DNA of 64,000 bases from Ursus arctos (taxonomy: Eukaryota > Chordata > Mammalia > Carnivora > Ursidae): assembly GCF_023065955.2 (NCBI RefSeq), contig NW_026622997.1, positions 9,410,001 through 9,474,000 on the forward strand, in the 5' to 3' direction. Positions within the stretch are counted from its first letter, which is position 1, and every line of letters begins with the position of its first letter. A program made the position numbers and the translations under genes. Positions 35,601 through 47,564 of the stretch are shown here, one piece after another. The notes beneath the pieces were generated by a model. It was not told where the DNA came from and did not search any database. It worked only from the letters and a program-made list of their open reading frames with translations.

Positions 35601-36509
35601 TGAAGAGACGTAGCATTAGTACCTTTCACAATTGCTGTTGTATGTTATATTTCATTAACAAGTTCAGTTTGGTGATCTTTTGCCAATTAACCAGAAAAGT
35701 TTATATTTTAGTGGAGGCTATGATAGGAAACTCAGTGTGGTTTCATTTTCCCATTAAGTGGTCTTGGGACCACTTAAAATAGTAATTGCTTTTGCTCTGT
35801 AAGTATCAATTTTAAAAGTATTCATGGAGTTCTTTATATTCCTTTCCTTATGAAAATTCTGTTGTAGCTCTCGATTTATAATGGTATTCAGTAAGAACAA
35901 TGAATATAATAAATTTCATGATGACAGTGTAGATCAGGAAATAGAAATATGTCATTTGATAATTGAAAGCAGTCAGGTTGTGAAAATCACACACTGGAAT
36001 TGAGCTACGTTGATGAAATGCCGACTGGTAAATGAGGTAAATAGTTCTCTATTTGGGGAAAAGGAGTGGTAGAGATACAGGTAATTTGGATACTTAATAA
36101 AAAATTATCGAGAGTTAAAATGTTGGAAAAAATGAGTAATTTGCATTATCAGGCAAGTTCTTAATTGAATGACCAGAAAATCCTGCTGATTGGGGGGATA
36201 AGCTTATGAAGCTTATGATCAGGGGAAAAATAATAGGAATCAAGCAGTGTCACAATGAGTTGTGACACTAGGTCTAGTGACTGTGTGCTAGGATCTTTGG
36301 CTAGTAAAGGCTTGACTGATGTGGTTTTGTGGTTTAATCTTGAGGCTCTTACAGATTGCAGGCAGCCAACACGGACTCCAACAAAATGCTGACATTCCAC
36401 TTAGGGGACATAACTCCATGAGCGACTGTGACAGCACTTACTTTGATGGGTGGGCATATTCCTACAGCGGACTTGTGGTTCACTTTCAAAGCCAGAGGAC
36501 ATATGTTTG
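35601..36509. other. Unassigned non-coding stretch
   Basis: No feature identified. Confidence 0.5.
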
Positions 36510-36715
36510 TTAGAAGGTAACCTGGGCCCAGCACCTCTGAGCTCAGTTGCTAATTCTGTAATGTTAGGCAAGTCACCCAGCTTTTGGTGCTCATAGTTTG
36601 CTCATCTGTGAAATGGATCTAACAGGATTGTAGGACTCCTGTGAGGTGGTTCAAGACCTGCCCCAGTGCTTGCACATAGATGCATGAAGTGCATGATGAT
36701 TACTAGCTGTCATTA
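36510..36715 (+). mobile_element. MIR SINE
   Basis: GTAATGTTAGGCAAGTCACC, GCTCATCTGTGAAATGGATC, GATTGTAGGACTCCTGTGAGG and TGCTTGCACATAGATGCATG line up with the MIR core and 3' end in order. Confidence 0.85.
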
Positions 36716-37449
36716 TTGGTGTTGCTGAAGGTTTTTCTCCGAAGTGTGAGCGCTTCACCATATTGCAGGGGCTCTGCTCTGGAAGGGTTTAGGCTCTCCC
36801 TGTGGTCAGTTGTGAGCCTTTGCATTGCCTTCACCATGGCAGGCAAAATTCACGGCACTTCCTCCTGTCTTGTGGGTGCAGGAAGCTAGAGTCGGGGGGT
36901 AGTCTCTTGCTAAGGGTCTTTGAGAAGGTAGAAACACCGAGATCATTTGCTTGCACCCCTCCGCCCCCAGGGCCAAGCAGGAAACCGTGATCCCTGTTTA
37001 ACTTCTCACTGCCTCTACTCATGCTTTGCATCCACCTGCCTCTGGGCAATCAGATACTGACAGGCCTGGGAGTGTGGCTCTGCATATAGTCAGGCCCTCT
37101 CAGCCTTGTTTCCGTAGAGCCCTGCAGCCATCATTCTTCATATTCACCTGTGGGAGACTAACAGTCAAATGTAGGGAATGGTCTGATAGCGGGGTAGACG
37201 GTGCTGAAACCACCCGCCAGCAGCTGAAATATTAGACTTAAGCTGTGGTGATAGGGGTACTAATGAACACAGCATGCTGTTGTGTACCCTTTTCTAGAAC
37301 AATCCCCCTTTTATTTATCTGCTTTTGCGTTGACTTTTTGAAGTGCTCAGGCCAGTTTCTTGTTGAATGTCTTGCCTCCTGGATTTATCTGATTGTTTCC
37401 TGATGGTGTTTTGTAACTCATTTCTCTACCTCTTGTGTTTTCTGTAAAT
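36716..37449. other. Unassigned non-coding stretch
   Basis: No repeat or exon recognised; modestly GC-rich in part. Frames at 36802-37235 lack any domain. Confidence 0.5.
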
Positions 37450-38110
37450 TGGAAGTTTGGGTTAAAGGCTAGCTACTCTATGCTGTCACATCCCGTTACC
37501 AGGCCCCCAGTGACAGGTTGTCCCGCTGGTGGATGTCGACCTTGACGGCTTAGCTGGTGGTGTCACCATTGAGAGAGGGTTGCATTCGCTCTGTTCTTAG
37601 TACATAACCTGGCAGGAACTTACTTGGCACCAGACAGAAATCCCGTTTCCATTAATGTTTCCGCCTGTGAATTTGGCATCCACTGATGGTCCTTCTGAAT
37701 CTTCTGTGGGTATTGCAATATAATGACTTTCTAATTCTGTCATTTCTTCTATATTTAGTAGGTAGAATTATTTTGTAAAGAAGAGCTTTCTCTGTCTCCT
37801 CAACTGGAGTGAACTACAGTTCCTCCTGGAAAAGGCAAGGCTTAATTCTTTTTTACCAATTTTCCAAGTTTAGATTTGGTGTAAAAGTTAGCTTCATTGA
37901 TAATAAGTGCAGGCTTAAGATTTTTTGTAGGTCTCATTGTGGGCTTTGGATTTTTACTCCATGATTCTGATACACTCTTTTTTGTTTGGATTGTCCCAAT
38001 TTTCAGCCGGCGGGAACTGTTTCTTGTGGGTTCCTTTGTTCTTTTGACGTCTTCTCACACCCCCTCATTAGTCTTTGAGTTTTTCCTTGCATTTTGGCAC
38101 AGTAAGGCTC
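37450..38110 (-). mobile_element. L1ME-like 3' UTR fragment, antisense
   Basis: CCAGTGACAGGTTGTCCCG, GTCACCATTGAGAGAGGGTT, GCATCCACTGATGGTCC and TAATGACTTTCTAATTCTGTC follow the antisense order of an L1ME-type 3' UTR. No ORF2 sequence is attached, so the rest is missing. Confidence 0.65.
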
Positions 38111-38134
38111 CCCCTGCGTTTCCTCCGTGTAACT

Positions 38135-38385
38135 GATGACAGTAATTGTAGATAACCATTACTGAGCACTTACTGTATGTCAGGTCCCGCTTCATATTTT
38201 AAAAAGCATTACCTCATTCAAACTTCATAGTGGCCCTGTGGATGGGTACTTTTATTCTTCTCTATAAAAGGAGACCCCAGACCTTGGAGAGGTTAAGAAA
38301 GGGTGATATGACTTCTCCAGAGCCAGTTGTTAGTGGCAGAGCCTGTATCTGAATCCAGGCTTCCAGCATCGAAGCCTCCAAAGCA
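38135..38385 (-). mobile_element. MIR SINE, antisense
   Basis: ACTGAGCACTTACTGTATGT, TTACCTCATTCAAACTTCAT, GACCTTGGAGAGGTTAAGAA and GGCAGAGCCTGTATCTGAAT follow the antisense MIR consensus over about 250 bp. Confidence 0.85.
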
Positions 38386-38489
38386 ACCAAATCGCCTGTT
38401 ACCGACCCAGGCCAGTGCATATCTATTCCCCCTGCCCCTGTGTAGTACCAGAGGGTCCCTTAAATCATTTGTCTAATCAGCCTGATTAC

Positions 38490-39310
38490 TTGCTTGCTTC
38501 AAGTCCTTCTAGATTATTGTATTGACTCTCTGCCTCTTGCCTTTCTCCTTTCCAATATCTATATTCCTTCCAGAAGGATTTTTTTTTTTTTTTAAGGCAA
38601 CTATCACTTTGCTTGCAGAGTAAAGTCCAGCCTCTTCTGCCTGGCACACTGGCCCTTCGAGGTTTGTCCCATGACCAGCCACAGGCCTGCCCACCCCGCA
38701 TGCACAGGTGCAGAACAGAGCAGCGTGTGGTTCTCAAAAGCCTTGCTCACTCCTGCACCTTGCTTTGCACACCTGGTTTCTTCTCCTTGGAATCTTCCTC
38801 CCACTTTTTTTTTTTTTTTAAACTCAGCACAGATGGGCACCTGCTGGGAATGCGTTTTCCTGATTCTCAGTGCAAGGTGTCTCTGTTCCCAGTATGCCCC
38901 CTGAAGTGTCCCCCTTGGTTCCAGCCCACTGTGTGCATGTGGCCTCCTCCAGTAGGCCACTGGAGAGAAGAACTCTGCCTGACTGTCTCTGTAGCCCAGC
39001 TCTTCCAGCCAGCAAATAAGGTGTTTTAACCCTGAGCACATAAGACCCTTGATACACATTTGAGCAGATTTATTTCTGGTTCTCCTCACTGGAATTGTCA
39101 CTTGGACTCTTATTTATTCCAAGTGACAGCCATCTTGCAGGGTGTAGCTCAGAGCTCATCTTCTGTAAGACATTTTTCCTTGTTATGGTAGTTTTCTTAA
39201 AAACTCAGCATCCCCAGTTCCCATCATCCTATTTATGTGATTTTATACAATTTGGTATTTCATTATATATTTACCACCAGATCTCACGGTTTTAACATGA
39301 AAGTTCTTTC
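38490..39310 (+). mobile_element. L2 LINE 3' part, sense
   Basis: AGAGTAAAGTCCAGCCTCTTCTG, TTTGTCCCATGACCAGCCAC, CTTGCTTTGCACACCTGG and TCCTTGGAATCTTCCTCCCAC match the C-terminal/3' region of L2 in order, with a T-run insertion at about 38803-38819. The many overlapping frames here, up to 165 codons (38604-39101, minus), are a by-product of its composition. Confidence 0.75.
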
Positions 39311-39765
39311 CATTGCAAAGAACTCTGTGTACCCCGTAGGCCCCTTATGAATCATTTTCATTGAAAACGTGACATGGGCCCTTACTCAGCTGGGAGCTCC
39401 GTGTGTGTGCTTTCGTTTTAGAAGTGTTTGTAGAGAGAGAATAAATACTCCAAGTCTTCCAGTCTGGTACGTGTTCTCAAGTGGTGAGAAGCTTAGTTGC
39501 CTGGGATAAAATGCCAAGCACTCTCACGGCCCTTAGTGAGTAGGAAAGTATTTCCAGGACCGGCAGGTGAAAGCTTTCTCCATTTAGCATGTATCTGCTG
39601 AAAAGGTAAGTTCTGGCCTCTCAGTGGCAGAACGGGGAAGTCTCAGTTCCCAGAGGTCATCACCCCCCACATCTGTTTACCCTCAGGGTGTGTGTTGCAG
39701 GGAGGTATGTCTGAGGCACCCACACTGATTTCTTTTTGTCCAGTTCTCTTCTGGTACTGATGTGC
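39311..39765. other. Unassigned non-coding stretch
   Basis: No feature identified. Confidence 0.5.
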
Positions 39766-39783
39766 AGAGCTAGCTAACATTAA

Positions 39784-40288
39784 TGTCCACAATAGCCAAA
39801 ATATGGAAAGAGCCCAGATGTCCATCGACAGTGAATGGATAGAGAAGATGTATATATACAATGGAATATTACTCAGCCATCAAAAACAATGAAATCTTGC
39901 CATTTGCAGCAATGTGGATGGAGCTAGAGGGTATTATGCTAAGTGAAATAAGTCAGTCAGAGAAAGACAAATATCTCATGATTTCATTCATATGTGGAAT
40001 TTAAGAAACAACACAGACGAACATAGGGGAAGGGAAGAAAAATAAGACAAACACAGAGAGGGAGGAAAAACCATGACAGATTCTTAACTCTAGGAAACAA
40101 ACTAAGGGTTGCTGGAGGGGAGGTGAGTGAGGGGACAGGATAACTGGGTGATGGGCATTAAAGGAGGGCATGTGATGTGATGTGATGAGCAGTGGGTGTT
40201 ATATGCAACGATGAATCACTAAATTGTACCCCTGAAACTAATAATACACTGTATGTTAAGTAAATTGAATTTAAATAATTTTTTTTTA
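39784..40288 (+). mobile_element. 5'-truncated, relatively young carnivore L1
   Basis: About 505 bp of the ORF2 end and 3' UTR of a carnivore L1. It includes AATATGGAAAGAGCCCAGATG, CAATGGAATATTACTCAGCC, a GTGAT repeat (about 40169-40187), and the terminal AATACACTGTATGTTAAG and TTGAATTTAAAT. Flanked by AGAGCTAGCTAACATTAA (39766-39783) and AGAGCTAGCCAAGATTAA (40289-40306), an 18-bp target duplication with two changes. The ORF2 tail is frameshifted near the SEWIEKMY block, so the copy is dead. The 3' end has no clean A-tail. Confidence 0.93.
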
Positions 40289-40306
40289 AGAGCTAGCCAA
40301 GATTAA

Positions 40307-41299
40307 GAACAGGGCAAGTCTAATGAGGCTCTTGATAATCACCAGCCAAGACTTGTGTAGAGAGGGCTAAGGATGGAATTTGACCAGATCTGGTTGCAAT
40401 CATAAAATACATGGACAGGGTACATATGAACTTATCTACCAAGTGGTGGTATTCTAGACCTAGTCTGTGTCCAGACAAGGCTGGTTTAGGATTAAATGAA
40501 AGAAAATAATTATGTCGTGGATAATCAACTTAGGATTTTAGAATGACTAAATAGATTGAAGGATGGTTTACATAAATTAATTGATCCGTAATGGATTATC
40601 AAGAAAGTATCAGGAAAAGCTCAATAACTAACCCTTTTCACTGTTAAAATCCTCTACGTCAATAGTTTTTAACCTATTTAAGCCATGGATCCCTTGTGAA
40701 ATCTGCCAAAAGGCCATGGACTCTCCATCTGGAAAATTGCACATAGCACACTCAGAATTTTTTCCACATAACTTTTTTTCCTCTTTGGGGCAGAGTCAGA
40801 GGAGGCACAAACCCCTCTGAAAGTTATTTCTGGACCCTTTTTCTCAAAAGTTTTCTTGACCACACACCACAGTTAGAACTCTTATCTATACACATGTAAG
40901 TATATAAAATGTAAAGTTTCAAAGAACATTAACCTCACTGTGTGTAACATACTCTGTTCTGGTTCATTTCATAAAAGGTCATCAATGGAATTGATTTTAC
41001 GACACACCGACGAGTCTCCACCTGCAATAACTCTCAGTGTGCAAAGTTGCCAAGTCGTAGAACCCTTGTTTCATCATAGTCAAGTTCAGTATTGGAGTGT
41101 CTCCTGTTGAGACATAGCTTTTATGCCCATTGTCCATTTGTTGCTAAGAAGGAAACATTGGGCCTGGGCCACATGCTTACCTTAGGCAGTTAGAAGAGAG
41201 TTACAATTTAATTTCCAACCAATTTAAAGTACTGAGATCTGAACCACATTATTCATAGAGGTCGTAGGAATCTCACATGCTCTGTGAGCACACATCCTC
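40307..41299. other. Mostly unassigned; possible hAT remnant
   Basis: 40655-40880 (AATAGTTTTTAACCTATTTA, then GCCATGGATCCCTTGTG) has the flavour of a hAT-Charlie element that begins CAGTGGTTCTCAACC, but I cannot name or delimit it. The rest is unassigned. Confidence 0.35.
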
Positions 41300-41960
41300 T
41301 GTGCTCACAAACAGATACGCAGAGAGCATCAGGGTATAGCAGTGAGCCAAATAAAAATTCTTGCCTTCTGTAGAGAAGATAAGCAACCAAGAAGGTTATA
41401 AAATAAAATATGTGGTATGTCATGTCATGATAAACGCTAAGGAGGAAAAATAAAGCAAATGGGGGGGGATATGAAGTCTTGAGATACCGCTTCAAATTTT
41501 AGGTAGCATAGTTGGGGTATTAAACTCCTGAGAAAGTAACTTTTGAGTAAAGACCTGAAGAAAGTGAGGCAGTTAACCGTCAGATATTCAGGGATGGGAC
41601 TTTACAGGCAGAGACAACTGCAAGTGCAAAAGCCCTGAAAGAGAGAGTGCCTGATGTGTGGGAGGAGCCGAGAGCCACCTGGTGTCAGGAGAAGAGTGAA
41701 GGGCGCCATTGGAGGACTGAAGCTTGGTAACCTGAAGGGTCTCAAGGGCAGAAGTAGGAAGACAGGTGGTAATGTGGACCAGGATGATGGCCGCGGGAAC
41801 GTTGGGAGGCGCTTGGTTCATGGAAAGACTGGAAGTGGTGTGAAAGAAAAGAGCGAGGATGGCACCAACCAGAAGAGGAATTGGTGACCAAGTTGAGAGC
41901 TTAGAGGCAGGAGACTGAAGCTGGGGTAGGAGCATCAGGAGCTCAGTCTCGGGCAGATGA
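41300..41960 (-). mobile_element. L2 LINE, antisense
   Basis: AGACCTGAAGAAAGTGAGG, GCAAGTGCAAAAGCCCTGAAA, and the GGGACTTTACAGGCAGAG block follow the antisense L2 order (AAGACCTGAAGG...GCAAGTGCAAAGGCCCTGAGG). The 136-codon minus-strand frame at 41588-41998 lies within it and has no domain known to me. Confidence 0.65.
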
Positions 41961-42182
41961 AAATTTAACATGCCTTTTACACCAATTGGAAAAGTCAAGA
42001 AGTTGTTTAATTTTCAGATATTTCCTCATTATAGTTTGAAAGAGAAATTCTGAACCTTTTCTGACAAGTAGAGTCATGATATTTTTTGTCCACAGTGTTC
42101 TTGCATGCTTTCATGTGGGGCTAAATTTTTGGCAGTTCCTTTCTCGGCCACCCTGCAGAAGTCTACTGACTTGGAGAAAAAT

Positions 42183-42868
42183 TAACAGATCTTGGTGAGG
42201 ACATGGAGAGAAAGGAACCCTCGTGCTCTGTTGGTGGGAATGCAAACTGGTGCAGCCACTGTGGGAAACCGTATGGAGGTGCCTCAAAAGTAGAACTACC
42301 CTACAATCCAGTATCCAGTAATCACACTACTGGGTATTTACCTGAAAAATTCAAAAATACCAATTCAAAGGGATACATGTACCCTGATGCTTATAGCAGC
42401 ATTATCTATAATAGCCAAATTATGGAAACAGCCCACGTGTCCATCGACTGGGGAATGGATAAAGAAGATGTGGTATATAGAGAGAGAATGGAATATTATT
42501 CAGCCATAAAAAAAGAATGAGATCTTGCCATTTGCAACAACATAGATGGAGCTGGAGAGTATTATGCTAAGCAGAATAAGACGGGGAAAGCCAAACACCA
42601 TGATTTTACTCGTATGTAGAATTTAAGAAACAAAACAAACCAACAAAGGGGGAAAAATTTGAGAGACAAATCAAGAAACAGACCCTTAACTCTAGAGAAC
42701 AAATGGGTGGTTACCAGAGGGGAGGTGGGGGAGGTGGGTGAAATAGGTGAAGGGGATTAAGGAGTGCACTTGTCTTTGTGATGAGGACTGGATGATATAT
42801 GGAAGTGTTGATTCACTGTGTGTTAACTATACTGGAATTAAAAATAAAATTTAAAAAAAGAACACCTC
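42183..42868 (+). mobile_element. L1 LINE 3' end, sense
   Basis: Sense L1 from the ORF2 C-terminal region to the 3' end (AATTAAAAATAAAATTTAAA at the tail). Older and more diverged than the copy at 39784. It is the same part of the same family group: both carry GGATGGAGCT near a TATTATGCTAAG block. Confidence 0.85.
42203..42520 (+). pseudogene. L1 ORF2 C-terminal remnant
   Basis: A 105-codon open stretch reading [16 protein letters not shown], then DAYSSIIYNSQIMETAHVS and MEYYSAIKKE. The last motif is the hallmark of the L1 ORF2 C-terminus, and the region corresponds to the C-terminal roughly 120 residues. The ATG is internal to ORF2 and not a real start. It has no enzymatic domain left and no reason to be translated. 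Confidence 0.85.
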
Positions 42869-43344
42869 TGTGGTGAAGTAGCATGATTTAAAAATAACAG
42901 GTTTATATCTGTTCATCTAAAGACTTGTCTGCTTCACAAATTGTATTGTACTATTTCATTGTCCCATTTCATTATTTTGTATTGTACTAACTCACTGTTC
43001 CTTGTATCCTTCACTGTTTTCCATATCCTTCAAAATTACACTTAATTTTTAATGCAAAAATTTCAACTAGAAGTCTTATGTATTCAGTTTCTTTCCTGAC
43101 TCCTGTTATCTCAAAATATGCTCCTTATCCAAAGTGAGACTTTTATTCCTCCTTCAGATATGAATAGCTTTGATTTTTTTTTAATTAAAAAAAAGCCATA
43201 CCTACATAGAAAATTCAAGCAGTAAAGTAAGTTACAGCAGGGATGGGGAAACTCCTGTAAAATCTGAATCAGACCCAAACCATTGTTTGTTTTCTTGGTC
43301 CTTCTTCCCGATGATCTCCTTACTCGTATGTAATAGTGACTGAC
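42869..43344. other. Unassigned AT-rich stretch
   Basis: No element identified. A short local direct repeat (TTGTATTGTACTA near 42942 and 42978) is present. Confidence 0.45.
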
Positions 43345-43480
43345 ATAAATTCGGTCTCAGCAGGTGCCAGGCACCAGAATGCTTTACACCCACACACATC
43401 AGTTACTCCTCACAGCAGCCCTTCAAGGGTAGGTACCACTACTGCCCAGCTGCCCCATGGAGCGCCCCAGAGCTGGGGAC
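43345..43480 (-). mobile_element. MIR SINE 3' part, antisense
   Basis: CAGGTGCCAGGCACCAGAATGC, CATCAGTTACTCCTCACAGC and CCTTCAAGGGTAGGTACC match the antisense MIR 3' end. Confidence 0.7.
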
Positions 43481-43565
43481 CCTATATCGCCTGGCCGGCC
43501 ACTGTCTACGGAACTCCCCCCTCTGTTAGAGTGTCTATACATATCATACATGTTTCTGTGTAACC

Positions 43566-43569
<4 letters not shown>

Positions 43570-43609
<40 letters not shown>
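43570..43609. repeat. Homopolymer run of 40 T
   Basis: An uninterrupted T40 run. No SINE body adjoins it on either side, so it is not obviously a retroposon tail. Length is likely polymorphic and prone to assembly error. Confidence 0.95.
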
Positions 43610-43611
<2 letters not shown>

Positions 43612-43689
43612 TTTGGAGATATGGTGGAATTCTTTCACTCTTTATACATTGACTTAAAATTTAAGGCCATCCGCCTAGAGGTGGGAAGC

Positions 43690-43875
43690 CTAGATTTAGA
43701 ACTAGATTGCCTTGGTTTACACTAGCAGTGCCTCAGTTCCTTCTGTGTAGAAGGGGGTTGGTAGATAGGATTCACCTCCTAGGGTTTTGCAAGAATTACA
43801 TAAGTAAATACATGTAAAAAGCTTAAAATAACAATTGCCAAATAAGCAGTAGGTAAATGCTAATTACCTGCGATG
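43690..43875 (+). mobile_element. MIR SINE, sense
   Basis: GTGCCTCAGTTCCTTCTGTG, CACCTCCTAGGGTTTTGCAAG, and the TACATGTAAAAAGCTTAAAA block follow the MIR core and 3' end in order. Confidence 0.75.
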
Positions 43876-46800
43876 TTAATAGTATGTTAAATGTCTGTTG
43901 CCTGCTATGTGCTCACATCATTCTGGGCTTACTCACTAGCGATTCATTTGTTAGCAAGCTCTCAGAGTAGTGCCCAAGTTCGAGTGCATTTGTACATATT
44001 TTGCTGATGATGTGATTTCTTTAAGTCTTGTTTATGGTAAGATATTTGGTTTGGTGCCTGGGCAGTGTCTTATTACACTTTCCTTAATTTCTATTTTGTG
44101 ATGTTTTCAATGAGTCACAAAAGTCACACAATAGAAGGCGTGTTCTGTGGAACAAACCTCTCTCCTTGGATTACAACGGCAGGGTAATTTTATTGCAGTT
44201 GTGAGCTCAGTTCTATGAGCTGTATGCTTCCACATGTAGTCTTTTCTTCCGATTACAGTCGCCTTCGATGACTTGCTACGGTGTGTTGCAGGTCCCATGC
44301 TCCAGGTGCACTGCTTAACGTAGGATACACTTTGTTTAACCTTCTCAGCACCTCGGGTTGGCTGTCCTCGAGGACTTGGGCGGGGTTACGTACCTGCCAC
44401 ACTTTCCTGGCGGAGTTGGTGTTGCTGTCCCGAGCTTTCTCCCTCCCCTTTACCTCATTTCTTCTCTGTAAGGAGAGCTTGATTTCGTGGTGGCTGCCTT
44501 TTCTGTGCCTGTTACATGAAAGGACCTTTTTATTATGGATTTTATTAGATAATTAGATTATTTTGATTAGGGCTAGTTCTGAAAACTTGCATTTCAGGGA
44601 CTCTCTGCCTTATTTAGGAGATATTTGTTTTTTAGGTGTCCCCATTTACAGAGACCTTTTCAGAATTTACGATCAGTGTTCGCTGAACAAAAGGGTTTCT
44701 GTTTGCTAGCATCACTGCTCCTGACGCTTTGCTTCCTCCTCCTCTTAGCACCTTACGCTGTGACTGCAGGGAGCAAAGTAAGGTCCTAAATGGCTGTCAC
44801 AGTACTGGACTGATACTATGACCTTTGTAGACACAAAATTAATAAGAATCTTAATAACAAGTTTATACTTCTGCTTTTTCTTTTGAACTACAGGTTTCGA
44901 GTTTTATGACATGTATCTAATGCATATGGTTATTATTGCAACTCTTACAAACCATATTCTCCCTCCCTCTGTCCCTGTCCTCCACCTACTAGATGGGAGC
45001 TTACATTAATGGCTCATGATACTGTAACCTTCAGGTGTTAGCATATAGGTGGTTAGGAGCTTGTTGCCAATAATTAGAATGGTAGAGTGGGATTAATTCA
45101 TTAACAGCAGTTATTTATTTTTCTGACACAGAGGACCTAAAAATACAAAACAATTAAGACCTATAAATGTCAATGAAAAATGTAGCGCTAGGAGTAAAAC
45201 ATTTTGGAAGAATATACATATTCTTTGTAGTTATGTGTATTAATGGCTTCTACAGTGAGGCTTTGATCGACATCCTCCAGGACGTTCACCCAGGCCTGAA
45301 AGGCACTCAGGTGCGAATGGGGTTGTAGTCGTCTGAGGGACAGGCAGGTGGCTGGAGAGGAGGTGACCCCAGAACTCCTTACTGGACGTTAGTGTGTCAC
45401 CCATCCCTAGTGGTGTTTGTGGTTACGTGTGTAACCGAGCTGGGGCTGCTGTCCAGCCCTGGCCACATTTGAGCTCCACTTTCCTGCATCGGATTCCTTT
45501 GAGGACCAAGAGGGCCAGTACATCATGACTCATCTTTTTCTCCAGTAGTAAGAAGAGACTTGTAGGAGAAGGAATGGAAACCTACATCTCCAGACGTAGT
45601 TCACACTCTGTGTAATGTGTCTAAGGATATATTTTCATTAATAAAGCTATTACTACATTATGTTGAAGGTATTGTAATTTTATGAAATTGCTCTCTAAAA
45701 AGAGTAGAAAGGAAAGGTGTGTTTCTCGGTGCCCTTGAAAGCTGTTCTGTTGAGTGGGGTTTGTTGCCCTGCGCTGTTGCAAATCTGCCTCTTTAACTGT
45801 GCTCAGTGCAGAGTGGCTCCCTGGTGTGTTTCTGTCCCGAGCAGTTTTATCCCTCCACTCAACAAACCTTTAAGCACTTGGGTTACAGGTGCATGAATCT
45901 GGTTAAGTTAACTTGACCATCTCTTAAAATCCAGCAGTGAACACAAAGTATATATTCCCTATTAAATCACAACAAGCCTTCCATATAGTCCTGGTAATAA
46001 ACACGAAAGTAAGGGAACTCCTAGGAACTAGAGACAAAAAGAACCATCAGAGTGCTGGGTAGACCTCCTTGAGTTACCAAGCAGGCCTGTGTCTGTGCCT
46101 GGTCTTTGTTGTTTTAATATCTCAGGTTAAACAAAACACGATACGGTGATATAATACTGTATTTTAATTATCCTTCAATTAAAAAAAAACACTATAAGGA
46201 AATAAAAAGTCCCCCTTCCCTGCAATTACATCTCATTTCCTGGTGTAGTCTGTACATATTAGCTTTGAAAGAAACGTAAAGTGTTTGTATTCTTGTTTGG
46301 GATGTGTGTGTGGTGGGGGTGCGTTTATCCTGATTTTAGTTTAAGTTTTTAGAGTAGGATTTCAGCCCACAAATAGGACATGAACAAGATCCATCTGGTG
46401 ACAACTTACCCTAATTATTTTTACTCTGACCATATAAACTTGAAATGAGCAGTATAATAAGTATTATGTCTATTAAAGCATTGTTTCATGTAGCTAAGTC
46501 CGTTTATAGCTATAAATGTGGCCTAATAAATAAAGACCTCCAAGTTTTCTACTTTTGGGGGACAGTCCAGCTAATACACGTGAATATGTACAAACAGGCA
46601 ATGTGCTCAGCAGACCGAGTTTTTGGATCAGGACTGTTACCTAATTTGCTCATCCTTAGTTTATAATTCCTAGATCACTTATCATTCATTCATAGCTTCA
46701 AAGAGAAATTCCCTGGCAGTAATTTTTTAGATTATCTATGGCAACTCTCTGGTTTAACTTGGTGCTATAGGCCCAGAGTTGTTCTCAGCTAGTCAGTGCC

Positions 46801-47260
46801 TGTTGGTTTGAGCGAGACATCTTTTCAGATAGACTGCTTTATTAAAAACCTCTTTCCCTACTTCATGGCAAAAATAGAAAAAGTCAAGTGATTCCTTATG
46901 CTTTTTGGATTAGAAAACATCATTTTTACGCTCATAAAGGATGATCCTGCCAAAGGAATTAGCAGCTACTAGGTATTGCTTGGTATTTGCCTGTAGTGGC
47001 ATTCTTCTACAAATGACCCTAGCTTCGATGCAGCCCTTTCCTGGTGCAAAATGGTACTTCTCATAAGCGTGAGGTTACGTCGTTCCCAGAAAGCCATTTT
47101 GTGTCGCAGACATCTAAATTAGGAAAACAATACACTTCAGCAAGTATTTAGGTCTGTGAAACAAATATTTAACGCAGAAGCCAAACTCAAATGGAATTGG
47201 TTTTTAATGTCTGTGTTGGGGTAAACTCAGATCCTACTTCCTTGCCTTATGCAGGCCCCC
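43876..47260. other. Long unassigned non-coding stretch
   Basis: 3.4 kb with no repeat family, RNA gene or exon I can support. An AT-rich patch at about 46130-46196 could be a LINE 3' tail. It would be the first place to test for conserved non-coding sequence or cryptic exons. Confidence 0.5.
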
Positions 47261-47381
47261 CAAGGCCTTGTCTCAAGCCAGAGAAGGTCCAACTTAAGTC
47301 AAATATATTTTTCAGAAAAGTGAACTGAGGGACTGGAGAAATAATATTGGAAAAGATAATGGCCAGGAAGATGTCATTATT

Positions 47382-47564
47382 GATTTTTTAAAAGATTTAT
47401 TTATTTATTAGCGAGAGCATGAGCAGAGGGAGAGGGAGAATCCTCACGCAGACTCTGTGCCGAGTGGGGAGCCCAGTGCAGGGCTCGATCCCAGGACCCT
47501 AAGATCATGACCTGAGCTGAAATCAAGAGTCAGTCACTAACGGACTGAGCCACCTGGTGTCCCT
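47382..47564 (-). mobile_element. Can-SINE
   Basis: TTTTAAAAGATTTATTTATT tail region, GGGCTCGATCCCAGGACCC B-box region, head GAGCCACCTGGTGTCCC. Flanked by TCATTATT at 47374-47381 and 47565-47572. It splits L1 ORF1 sequence. Confidence 0.93.

Noticed and set aside
38604..39101. 165-codon minus-strand frame as a gene
   Set aside because: It overlaps a recognisable L2 in the opposite sense, includes a poly-Lys run from an internal T tract, and several other frames are open there too.
41588..41998. 136-codon minus-strand frame as a gene
   Set aside because: It lies within L2 sequence and shows no domain I recognise.
43336..43657. Frames containing poly-Lys or poly-Phe near the T40 run
   Set aside because: They are translations of the homopolymer and of a MIR fragment.
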